From: Clostridia bacterium
Lineage (GTDB): Bacteria; Bacillota; Clostridia; Oscillospirales; CAG-272
Assembly: GCA_024404475.1 (NCBI GenBank)
Contig: JAKSPV010000029.1
Coordinates: forward strand, 1-12,290
Direction of reading: 5' to 3'
Length of the DNA: 12,290 nucleotides
The stretch's first letter is position 1, and every line of letters begins with the position of its first letter. The notes beneath the pieces were generated by a model. It was not told the DNA's origin, did not search any database, and saw only the letters and a list, made by a program, of their open reading frames with translations. This document shows, in pieces, positions 1 through 6,098 of the stretch. The position numbers and the translations under genes were made by a program.

Positions 1-233
1 TGGAGCAGCTCGGCGCGCCCGGATGGTCGTTCGGTCCGGCGAAGGTCCGGCTGACCGTCCGCACGGCGGATGGAAAAAAGCTCGCGTCGGTGAACGCCGA
101 GGTTTACAACGACGGCACGGATGCTTTCCCGGACAACGTCACGCATATCGAGTGGCAAAGCAGCAGCGTCGTCGTGACGCTCGGGATGATGGAAACGCCC
201 AATGAGGATGTCACGATCACGTGGAAAAACTAA
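1..233 (+). CDS. 3' end of an unrecognised protein (partial)
   Basis: An open frame enters the window, read from base 3, and ends at TAA 231-233, leaving 76 visible C-terminal residues. The tail alternates hydrophobic and polar residues (for example VRLTVRTADGKKL, HIEWQSSSVVVTLG and DVTITWKN), which suggests a beta-rich fold ending in a beta strand. No catalytic motif, membrane segment or cysteine is visible. The reading frame is supported by codon use like that of the neighbours (GTC, ACG, CGC, GAC) and by a strong terminator starting six bases after the stop. The gene converges on the CNNM gene ending at 277. I do not recognise the family. A small extracytoplasmic or lipoprotein-like domain is possible, but the N-terminus that would show a signal peptide lies outside the window. 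Confidence 0.6.
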   Translation, partial: EQLGAPGWSFGPAKVRLTVRTADGKKLASVNAEVYNDGTDAFPDNVTHIEWQSSSVVVTLGMMETPNEDVTITWKN

Positions 234-239
234 ACGAAT

Positions 240-271
240 AAAAAAGCGCACCCCGCGGGGTGCGCTTTTTT
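240..271. terminator. Bidirectional intrinsic terminator between convergent genes
   Basis: This is a perfect 32-base palindrome: A6, then GCGCACCCC, the central GC, GGGGTGCGC and T6. Read on either strand it forms a GC-rich hairpin followed by a run of six T. It starts six bases after the stop at 231-233 and ends six bases before the stop of the minus-strand gene at 277, so it can terminate both. Confidence 0.93.
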
Positions 272-276
272 CGTAT

Positions 277-1569
277 TTATTCGTCTTCTTCTTCGACCGG
301 CGCGACAAAGACTTTCGCTTTCGTCACGCGGAAGTCGTCCATCTCGGTGACGGTCACGGTCAGATTCTTGTAATCGAAGCCGCGCCCGACCTCCGGCTCC
401 GCATCGAGCATCTCGACGCACCAGCCGCCGACGGTCGTGTACTCCGATTCAAAATCGCGGTCTTCAAATTCGATCTCGTCGAAGAAATCCTCGATGTTCA
501 TGTCGCCGGACACCTCGTAGGTGCCCTCGCCGACGGAGATGATATCTTCCACGATCTCATCGCTCTCGTCCCAGATCTCGCCGACGAGTTCTTCGAGGAT
601 GTCCTCCATCGTGACGACGCCGAGCGTCCCGCCGAACTCGTCGATGACGACGGCGAGGTGAGTGTGCGTCTTCTTCATCATTTCGAGCGCCGCAGGCAGG
701 CGCATCGTTTTGTGAAGGAACATCGGCTCCATGAGGACCCGGCGGATGTCGAACGTGTCGTTTTCGAGCTTCGCTTTGTAGAAATGGTTGAGCGAGAGGA
801 TGCCGATGACGTGGTCGATCGAGTCCTCGTAGACGGGGATGCGCGAATAGCGCGACGCATCCGCGGTCTGCTCGATCGTCTCGAAGTCATCGTCAACGTC
901 GATGCTGACGAGGTCGATGCGCGGCGTCAGGATCTCCGCCACGGTGGTGTCTTTGAAATCGAGCGTCGATTGCAGAAGCTCGCTCTTGTCCTCGTCGATG
1001 ACGCCCTCCTCCTCGACCGTTTCGATGATCGTGGAGAGTTCCTCCTCGGTGACGGTCGGGTCGTCCTCGCCGTGGTCCTTGCCCCAGAGCCGGCTGAGCG
1101 CGGACACGAGCAGCGTCACGAGCCAGACGAGTGGGTAGAGCAGGATCATGAAAATGCGGATCGGATAGGCGACCGCGGGGGCGAACTTGTCGGCGTTTTC
1201 CTTCGCAACGATTTTCGGCACGATCTCGCCAAACGTCAGGATGATGAGCGTCATGGCGACGGTCGAGAGGACGGACGCGAGCCCGTCGTTCTCCCCCCCG
1301 GAGATGCGGACGATCAGCGCCATGACGGCGACGGTTGCCGACGTGGACGCGGCGATGTTGACGAGCGTGTTGCCGATCAGGATCGCGGACAGCGCGGGCT
1401 TGAAGTTGTCGAGGATCTTTTCCGCGAGCGCGGCGGCGCGGCTGCCGCTCTCGGCGGCATGGCGGAGGCGCATCCGGTTCGCGCTGCTCAGCGCGATCTC
1501 GGAGGCCGAGAAAAACGCGGAGAACAGCAGCATCAGAAGAATTACCAAAAGAGCGGTCAGAAGCGTCAT
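277..1569 (-). CDS. CNNM/CorC-family (hemolysin C-like) membrane protein, downstream paralog
   Basis: This 430-residue protein has the standard order of the CNNM/CorC (old names hemolysin family, TlyC/HlyC-like) cation-transport family. Residues 1 to about 165 form a DUF21/CNNM membrane domain, with SASEIALSSANRMRLR near 21-36, GNTLVNIAAS near 66-75 and FGEIVPK at 113-119. A CBS pair follows at about 210-335, containing DEFGGTLGVVTMEDILEEL (310-328). A CorC/HlyC C-terminal domain spans about 345-425. Family members are implicated in Mg2+ or other divalent cation export; the substrate here is inferred. The ATG at 1569-1567 overlaps the stop of the upstream paralog as ATGA. A GGAGG at 1583-1579 lies nine bases upstream, inside that gene, so the two are probably translationally coupled. 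Expression would come from the promoter at 2921-2949. The gene ends at the palindromic terminator 240-271. The protein has an acidic tail (EEEDE). Confidence 0.93.
   Translation of the reverse strand: MTLLTALLVILLMLLFSAFFSASEIALSSANRMRLRHAAESGSRAAALAEKILDNFKPALSAILIGNTLVNIAASTSATVAVMALIVRISGGENDGLASVLSTVAMTLIILTFGEIVPKIVAKENADKFAPAVAYPIRIFMILLYPLVWLVTLLVSALSRLWGKDHGEDDPTVTEEELSTIIETVEEEGVIDEDKSELLQSTLDFKDTTVAEILTPRIDLVSIDVDDDFETIEQTADASRYSRIPVYEDSIDHVIGILSLNHFYKAKLENDTFDIRRVLMEPMFLHKTMRLPAALEMMKKTHTHLAVVIDEFGGTLGVVTMEDILEELVGEIWDESDEIVEDIISVGEGTYEVSGDMNIEDFFDEIEFEDRDFESEYTTVGGWCVEMLDAEPEVGRGFDYKNLTVTVTEMDDFRVTKAKVFVAPVEEEDE
565..599. repeat. 35-base identical segment, copy 1 (within CNNM paralog)
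   Basis: Bases 565-599 are identical to 1884-1918 in the neighbouring paralog. They encode the shared LEELVGEIWDE stretch at the end of the CBS pair, with the same codon choices in both genes. Confidence 0.85.
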
Positions 1570-2882
1570 TTCCCGTCGCCTCCCCCCGCCGCGAGCTCGT
1601 CCGGCTCGCAGATCCGGATGACGACGCGGGCAAGCTTGCCGTCGTCGTCGGTCTCTTCCGCGGTGAATTCGTATCCGCCGCGGATAAAGGCGGCTTCCTC
1701 CTCGGGTGTGTTGCCGAGGTATGCCGTGATGATCTCCCGGAGCGTCTTCGCGCCGTCCGGTGCGAGCGGCGTCCCGCGGAGCGGACGTTTCATGCGGCGC
1801 ATCGCTTCCGCGAGCGTCAGCGACGGATCGGCCTCATACCGGTTGCCGCCGAGCCCGTAAAAGCGCTCGTCCACGACGTCGTCCTCGTCCCAGATCTCGC
1901 CGACGAGTTCTTCGAGGAAGTCCTCGATCGTGACGAGACCGAGAATATGTTTTTCGTCGTCCGTGACGAACGCCATGTAGATCTTGTGCTGCCGCATCGT
2001 TTCGAGCAGCTCGTCGATCTTTGCGTCACGCCGGACGAAATAGGGCTTTGTCAGGTTTTTGCGGATGTATTTCCGCACGGGCCCGTCGCGGTGGTCGAGA
2101 TAATTCTTGAAGAACCAGCGCAGCGGCATGAGCCCGATCAGGTGATCGAGGTCGCCGTCGCAGACGGGGATGCGGGAGTGATTGGTCGTTTTGAGTGCGT
2201 CGAGCAGCTCACGCTTCGGTGCGCCGATGTCGATCCAGAAAATATCGTCGCGCATCGTCATGACGTCGCCGGCGGTCGTTTCGGAGAAATCCATCGCGGA
2301 TTTGAGCAGGTCGGTCTGCTCCTCGTCCACGACGCCCTCCTCGCCGATCGTTTCGATGATGTCGTAAAGTTCCTCTTCCGTGATCGACGGCTGCTCGCTC
2401 TTGCCGAAGATGCGCGTCGCCAGACGAGCCGCAGAGCGGAACACGACGACGAGCGGGTAGAAGAGCCGCATGAAAAAGCGGAGGATCCCGGCCGCACCGA
2501 GCGCGACCGTTTCGCTTCTGTCGTCGGCAAGTGCTTTCGGCAGCATTTCGGCGAAGAAGAACAAAACGACGGTCGTGACGAGCGTCGAATAGGTGCTGAT
2601 GCTCGGGACGTTCCGGAACGTCTCCACCGCGATGACCGTGGCGATCGAGGCGGCGGCGATCGACGAGATGTTGATGCCGATCAGAATCGTCGTCAGCGCG
2701 TCGTCGAAATGGTCGAGAATATACAGCGCGCGCGATGCGCGGCGGTTCCCGTCATCCGCGAGGCATCGAAGACGCACCCGGCTGACGGTACTGTACGCGG
2801 TCTCCGCCGAAGAGAAGAACGCGTTTGCAAGCATAAAGAAAAAGAAAAGCAATAAAAGAGGCAACGGACTGCCTTCGTCCAT
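1566..2882 (-). CDS. CNNM/CorC-family (hemolysin C-like) membrane protein, upstream paralog
   Basis: This is a second CNNM/CorC-type protein of 438 residues, starting MDEGSPLPLL. It has a hydrophobic N-terminal DUF21/CNNM domain (about 5-165), a CBS pair (about 205-335, ending FLEELVGEIWDEDD) and a CorC/HlyC-like C-terminal domain (about 340-425). It differs from its neighbour at family motifs: FAEMLPK (110-116) replaces FGEIVPK, and TDDEKHILGLVTIED replaces DEFGGTLGVVTMED, so the FGG turn of the second CBS domain is lost. An in-frame TTG at 2918-2916 extends the frame by 12 codons. However, the -10 box at 2926-2921 puts the transcript start at about 2914, downstream of that TTG, so I take the ATG at 2882-2880. 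Its AAGGAG (2901-2896) is 13 bases away, a long spacing. The stop overlaps the next start as ATGA. Partnership with the downstream paralog is inferred from coupling only. Confidence 0.9.
   Translation of the reverse strand: MDEGSPLPLLLLFFFFMLANAFFSSAETAYSTVSRVRLRCLADDGNRRASRALYILDHFDDALTTILIGINISSIAAASIATVIAVETFRNVPSISTYSTLVTTVVLFFFAEMLPKALADDRSETVALGAAGILRFFMRLFYPLVVVFRSAARLATRIFGKSEQPSITEEELYDIIETIGEEGVVDEEQTDLLKSAMDFSETTAGDVMTMRDDIFWIDIGAPKRELLDALKTTNHSRIPVCDGDLDHLIGLMPLRWFFKNYLDHRDGPVRKYIRKNLTKPYFVRRDAKIDELLETMRQHKIYMAFVTDDEKHILGLVTIEDFLEELVGEIWDEDDVVDERFYGLGGNRYEADPSLTLAEAMRRMKRPLRGTPLAPDGAKTLREIITAYLGNTPEEEAAFIRGGYEFTAEETDDDGKLARVVIRICEPDELAAGGGDGK
1884..1918. repeat. 35-base identical segment, copy 2 (within CNNM paralog)
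   Basis: This copy is identical to 565-599, in the same orientation and 1,319 bases away. It marks the most conserved stretch of the tandem duplication. Confidence 0.85.
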
Positions 2883-2895
2883 GGGGAAAAACCAA

Positions 2896-2901
2896 CTCCT
2901 T
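2896..2901 (-). promoter_or_regulatory. Ribosome binding site deciding the upstream CNNM start
   Basis: AAGGAG on the minus strand lies 13 bases before the ATG at 2882-2880. It falls inside the extra 12 codons of the longer TTG-started frame, which argues against that longer start. Confidence 0.6.
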
Positions 2902-2920
2902 CGGGAAGTAATACACAATC

Positions 2921-2949
2921 AGTATAGCAGAAAAGCCGCCGCTTGTCAA
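2921..2949 (-). promoter_or_regulatory. Near-consensus sigma-A promoter for the CNNM pair
   Basis: On the minus strand, TTGACA (2949-2944) and TATACT (2926-2921) are separated by exactly 17 bases. The predicted transcript start is near 2914, giving a leader of only about 30 bases before the ATG at 2882. That leaves no room for an M-box-type Mg2+ riboswitch, although such control would be plausible for this family. Confidence 0.85.
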
Positions 2950-2994
2950 GCAACAAAGACGCAGCACCAAACGTCCTTTGCCTGTTTGTTTCCC

Positions 2995-3176
2995 GTCGCC
3001 TTTGGAAAAGGCGACCGGGGTGCGGGGGCAGAGCCTCGCCGGGGTTTGGGGCGGAGCCCCGACATGGAAGCCCCTCCGGGGTTTGGGGCGGAGCCCCAAC
3101 ATAGAACGTTCCTTTGTTGGGCTGCCGCCCAAACCTGCCGTGGGGCGGCGCCCCACGGCAGGAGCCACGGCTCCTG
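2995..3176. repeat. Intergenic cluster of hairpins and GGGGTTTGGGGCGGAGCCCC repeats
   Basis: This fills most of the 348-base gap between nagA and the CNNM pair; no gene is supported in it. In order it contains several structures. GTCGCCTT/AAGGCGAC (2995-3002 with 3008-3015) is an 8-bp stem. A degenerate repeat unit lies at 3015-3036. Two identical 22-base units, starting CCGGGGTTTGGGG and ending GCGGAGCCCC, lie at 3039-3060 and 3076-3097, each with an internal GGGGC-GGA-GCCCC hairpin. A degenerate inverted unit lies at about 3120-3135. A perfect 12-bp stem (3135-3146 with 3150-3161, loop GGC) follows. Last is an 8-bp stem (3159-3166 with 3169-3176) sharing three bases with the previous one. 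The cluster sits beyond the nagA terminator and upstream of the CNNM -35 box, a neutral site typical of dispersed intergenic repeats. Similar GGGGTTTGGGGCGGAGCCCC elements recur in many GC-rich bacterial genomes; whether this one is mobile or transcribed is unknown. Confidence 0.75.
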
Positions 3177-3199
3177 CACCTCGGAACAGGGGATAGCAA

Positions 3200-3227
3200 A
3201 AAGCCGCGCCCCACGGGGCGCGGCTTT
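3200..3227 (-). terminator. Intrinsic terminator after nagA
   Basis: An 11-bp perfect stem (AGCCGCGCCCC 3202-3212 with 3215-3225) is extended by A/T pairs and has a two-base loop. On the minus strand it is followed by TTTTTGC. It begins three bases after the nagA TAA (3231-3233). Confidence 0.88.
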
Positions 3228-3230
3228 GTT

Positions 3231-4397
3231 TTATTTCGCTTCGTAGACGACGCGGCCGCCGATGATCGTGTGCGACACGTTGACGTCCGGGTCGAAAATG
3301 ACGACGTCGGCATCGTAGCCGGGGCGGAGGAGGCCTTTGTTCGGAATGCGGCAGATCGTCGCCGGGGTGATCGTGGACATCGTGATGATATCGGAGAGCG
3401 AGCACGAGGTCATCGTCATCATCGTGCGGACGAGCCGGTCGAACGTGGCGATACTGCCGGCGAACGACGAGTGATCGAGCAGCATGGCGACGCCCTTTTC
3501 CACGACGACGTCCATGCCCGCCTTGACGGAGCCGAGCCGGAAGTATTTGTCGGTCGTGCCTGCGCCGCGGGAGGAGTCCGTGATGAGCGCGACCTGATCA
3601 GGCCGCTTGAACTTCGTCGCAAACGTGAGCAGCGAGGAGGGCAGGTGGCAACCGTCCGCGATCAGCTCGACGGTCATCCCGTCGATGAGGAACGCGCTTT
3701 CGAGCACGCCCGCGTGACGGAAGCAGTCGATGCGGTGAACGGTGGACATCGAGGAATAAAGATGCGTCACATGCGTGAAGCCGGCCTCATAAGCGGGGAT
3801 GACTTCCTCATACGTCGCGTCGGTGTGTGCGATCGACGGGAGAATGCCGCGCTTTGTCAGCTCGCGCGCAAATTCGGGCGCACCGGGCAGTTCCGGCGCC
3901 GCCGACCAGCGCATGATCGAGGACGACGCTTCAAGGCACTTCATGTATTCGGCAGGATCGGGGCAGCGTACCTGGTTCGGGTCCTGCGCGCCGCACTGCT
4001 TCGGGCTGAAATACGGGCCCTCGAGGTGAAGTCCGGGCATGTTCGCGCCGTCGTGCGGGGTGTTCTTGATCTTCTCGAAGATCGAGAGCGCGCCGAAGAT
4101 CTCTTCGGTGCTGGCGGAAAGGAGCGTCGGAAGCAGCGTCGTCGTGCCGTGCTCGGCGTGCGTGCGTGCTGCCTTGAAGAACGCTTCCTCGGAGCAGTCC
4201 ATGAAGTCGTATCCGCCGCCGCCGTGCGTGTGGATATCGATGAAGCCGGGCGTGACGTATTTGCCCTCGGCGTCGATGACGCGGTCTGCCGAAAAGTCCT
4301 CGCCGAACGAGGCGATCTTGCCGCCCGCGAGGTTGAGTGTTCCCGTCGTGATGCCGCAGGGCGTGACGATGCGGCCGTTCCGGATCTGGAGATTCAT
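3231..4397 (-). CDS. nagA: N-acetylglucosamine-6-phosphate deacetylase
   Basis: This enzyme removes the acetyl group from GlcNAc-6-phosphate, giving glucosamine-6-phosphate and acetate in amino-sugar and peptidoglycan-sugar recycling in the cytoplasm. The 388-residue length fits the family. Visible amidohydrolase motifs are PGFIDIHTHGGGG (50-62, H56/H58), HLEGPY with metal ligand E126, AHTDAT with H191, THLYSSM with H212, ELIADGCHL with H251 and LITDS with catalytic D274. The usual HLYNAM/HLFNAM reads HLYSSM here, and TDAxxxAG reads TDSSRGAG, which suggests a divergent clostridial-type branch. The ATG at 4397-4395 has AAGGA five bases upstream; the stop is followed by a terminator. It lies 73 bases downstream of asnS with no clear promoter between, so read-through from asnS is possible. 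No nagB or sugar transporter is in the window. A related deacetylase on another N-acetyl sugar phosphate (for example GalNAc-6-P) cannot be excluded. Confidence 0.92.
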   Translation of the reverse strand: MNLQIRNGRIVTPCGITTGTLNLAGGKIASFGEDFSADRVIDAEGKYVTPGFIDIHTHGGGGYDFMDCSEEAFFKAARTHAEHGTTTLLPTLLSASTEEIFGALSIFEKIKNTPHDGANMPGLHLEGPYFSPKQCGAQDPNQVRCPDPAEYMKCLEASSSIMRWSAAPELPGAPEFARELTKRGILPSIAHTDATYEEVIPAYEAGFTHVTHLYSSMSTVHRIDCFRHAGVLESAFLIDGMTVELIADGCHLPSSLLTFATKFKRPDQVALITDSSRGAGTTDKYFRLGSVKAGMDVVVEKGVAMLLDHSSFAGSIATFDRLVRTMMTMTSCSLSDIITMSTITPATICRIPNKGLLRPGYDADVVIFDPDVNVSHTIIGGRVVYEAK

Positions 4398-4433
4398 GTT
4401 CGTCCTTCTTTCCCCGGCCCGTAGCCGGTATGC

Positions 4434-4461
4434 AAAGAGGCCGCACGCGGCAGCCCCTTTT
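4434..4461 (-). terminator. Possible weak terminator after asnS
   Basis: Between the asnS stop and nagA, the minus strand can fold around GCCGC-GT-GCGGC, with imperfect flanking AAAGGGG/CTCTTT pairing. The T tract (CTCTTTGC) is short. It may attenuate rather than end the asnS transcript. Confidence 0.4.
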
Positions 4462-4470
4462 GGATTTGTA

Positions 4471-5862
4471 TTACAGTTCGCAGTTGCCGACCGTGCGCGG
4501 GAACGGGATCGAGTCGCGGATGTTGCCGATGCCGGTCAGGTACATGACGCATCTCTCGAAGCCGAGACCGAAGCCGGCGTGGCGCGCACTGCCGTATTTG
4601 CGGAGGTCGAGGTAGAAGCCGTAGTCCTCTTCCTTGAGCCCGAGCTCGTTCATTCGGGCGAGCAGCTTGCCGTAGTCGTCTTCACGCTGCGAGCCGCCGA
4701 TGATCTCGCCGATGCCGGGAACGAGGCAGTCCATTGCCGCGACGGTCTTGCCGTCGGGGTTCTGCTTCATGTAGAACGCCTTGATCTCCTTCGGGTAGTC
4801 GGTGACGAAGACGGGACGCTTGAAGATTTTTTCGGTGAGGTACCGCTCGTGCTCGGTCTGCAGGTCGCAGCCCCAGAACACCTTGTAATCGAACTCGTCG
4901 TTGTGCTCCTCGAGCATCTTGACGGCGTCGGTGTAGGTGACGCGGCCGAAGTCGGAGGAGAGGACGTGATTGAGGCGTTCGATCAGCCCGTTGTCAACGA
5001 ACTGGTTGAAGAACGCGATCTCCTCGGGTGCTTTCTCCATGACGTAGCGGATGATGTATTTGAGCATATCTTCTGCGAGCGTCATGTCGTCTTCGAGGTC
5101 GGCAAACGCGATCTCCGGCTCGATCATCCAGAACTCTGCCGCGTGGCGCGTCGTGTTCGAGTTCTCGGCGCGGAACGTCGGGCCGAACGTGTAGATGTTC
5201 TTGAACGCCATGGCGAACGTTTCGCCGTTGAGCTGGCCGCTGACGGTCAGGTTCGTGCTCTTGCCGAAGAAGTCCTTCGAGTAATCGATCTTGCCGTCCT
5301 CGGTGCGGGGCAAATCGTCAGGGTCCATCGTCGTGACGCGGAACATTTCGCCTGCGCCCTCGCAGTCGCTTCCGGTGATGAGCGGCGTGTGGACGTACAC
5401 GAAGTCGCGTTCCTGGAAGAACTGGTGGATCGCGTAAGCGGCGAGCGAGCGGACGCGGAACGCCGCCTGAAACATGTTGGTGCGCGGGCGGAGATGCGTG
5501 ATCGTCCGGAGATATTCAAGCGTGTGGCGCTTTTTCTGCAGCGGGTAATCGGGCGTGGAGGTGCCCTCGACGGCAACGTCGGTCGCGTGCATCTCAAAGG
5601 GCTGCTTTGCGTCGGGCGTTGCGATGATCTCACCGGTGGCGACGATAGCGGCGCCTACGTTGAGTTTCGAGAGTTCGGCGAAGTTGCCGAGCTTATCGTC
5701 GTACACGATCTGGAGCGTGTCAAAGAACGTGCCGTCGGACAGCACGATAAAACCGAATGTTTTGGAGGCGCGGACGGAGCGCACCCAGCCGCCGACCGTC
5801 ACGGTCTTGCCGGCAAAGGCGTCTCTTTCGCGGAACAGTTCACGGACAGAAGTCAGCTTCAT
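4471..5862 (-). CDS. asnS: Asparaginyl-tRNA synthetase
   Basis: This class IIb aminoacyl-tRNA synthetase activates asparagine with ATP and charges tRNA-Asn in the cytoplasm. The 463 residues match the usual bacterial length. An N-terminal OB-fold anticodon-binding domain (about 15-105) contains VGGWVRSVRASKTFGFIVL. The catalytic domain has class II motif 1 around 122-160, motif 2 at 225-250 (FGPTFRAENSNTTRHAAEF, with R231), and motif 3 at 430-444 (GFGLGFERCVMYLTG). The tail NIRDSIPFPRTVGNCEL is the typical AsnRS ending, and YPKEIKAFYMKQN (356-368) is an AsnRS rather than AspRS signature. A GTG five codons upstream (5877) keeps the frame open. I prefer the ATG at 5862-5860, which has GAGGG four bases before it and gives the usual MKLTSVRELF start. 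The promoter at 5899-5927 gives a leader of about 30 bases, too short for a T-box. Its presence implies direct Asn charging, although GatCAB may also exist elsewhere. Confidence 0.97.
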   Translation of the reverse strand: MKLTSVRELFRERDAFAGKTVTVGGWVRSVRASKTFGFIVLSDGTFFDTLQIVYDDKLGNFAELSKLNVGAAIVATGEIIATPDAKQPFEMHATDVAVEGTSTPDYPLQKKRHTLEYLRTITHLRPRTNMFQAAFRVRSLAAYAIHQFFQERDFVYVHTPLITGSDCEGAGEMFRVTTMDPDDLPRTEDGKIDYSKDFFGKSTNLTVSGQLNGETFAMAFKNIYTFGPTFRAENSNTTRHAAEFWMIEPEIAFADLEDDMTLAEDMLKYIIRYVMEKAPEEIAFFNQFVDNGLIERLNHVLSSDFGRVTYTDAVKMLEEHNDEFDYKVFWGCDLQTEHERYLTEKIFKRPVFVTDYPKEIKAFYMKQNPDGKTVAAMDCLVPGIGEIIGGSQREDDYGKLLARMNELGLKEEDYGFYLDLRKYGSARHAGFGLGFERCVMYLTGIGNIRDSIPFPRTVGNCEL

Positions 5863-5898
5863 AATTCCCTCGTTCACAGATAAAATATGAGTACCCGT

Positions 5899-5927
5899 AT
5901 CATACCACGTTTTCGCTGAAAAATCAA
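5899..5927 (-). promoter_or_regulatory. Sigma-A promoter for asnS, extended -10
   Basis: On the minus strand, TTGATT (5927-5922) and TATGAT (5904-5899) are 17 bases apart, with a TG-N extended -10 immediately upstream. The predicted start is near 5892, about 30 bases before the asnS ATG. Confidence 0.8.
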
Positions 5928-6030
5928 CATCTTATCGCGGAAAAAACGGAAAAAAGCGCCGACGGCATCGCGGCTGCGCCGGAAAATGTCGTTTTTCCTC
6001 GTTTCTCCTCGGGAAATTTCCGATTTTCTC

Positions 6031-6059
6031 TATACAAACCGAAAATCTTGTGCTATAAT
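6031..6059 (+). promoter_or_regulatory. Sigma-A promoter for rlmB, consensus extended -10
   Basis: A perfect TATAAT at 6054-6059 is preceded by TGC (extended -10). A weaker TATACA (6031-6036) lies at the -35 position, 17 bases away. The predicted start is near 6066, followed by AAGGAG at 6085-6090. Confidence 0.85.
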
Positions 6060-6098
6060 ACATACTGTATAGTTTTATGATTATAAGGAGATTTGTCG

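Larger units (their letters stand above)
5863..6098. other. Divergent intergenic region asnS / rlmB
   Basis: This 236-base spacer holds the two back-to-back promoters and no supported gene. Bases 5938-6030 are A/T-tract rich (GGAAAAAACG near 5939, CGTTTTTCC near 5990), and the two tracts could pair with one bulged base across a GC-rich loop. A short ATAC-T-GTAT inverted repeat (6062-6070) sits at the predicted rlmB transcript start; it is too short to call an operator. The 98-codon minus-strand frame starting at 6228 overlaps rlmB and looks spurious. Confidence 0.6.

Noticed and set aside
202..1860. Long plus-strand frame of 552 codons opposite the CNNM genes
   Set aside because: It is antisense to two well-supported membrane protein genes. 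Its translation is rich in Arg, Asp, His and Val with no recognisable domain, as expected from reading GC-biased codons backwards.
3015..3161. CRISPR array
   Set aside because: Only two exact 22-base units plus degenerate ones occur, with irregular spacing and hairpin-rich spacers, and there are no cas genes.
2946..3405. Several overlapping frames through the intergenic hairpin cluster, with GSAPNPG/GLRPKPRRG-like peptides
   Set aside because: They arise from the GGGGTTTGGGGCGGAGCCCC repeats themselves and lack ribosome binding sites, and some run into nagA.
5863..5892. T-box or other leader riboswitch upstream of asnS
   Set aside because: The promoter places the transcript start about 30 bases before the ATG, too short for a T-box, and no specifier or antiterminator structure is visible.
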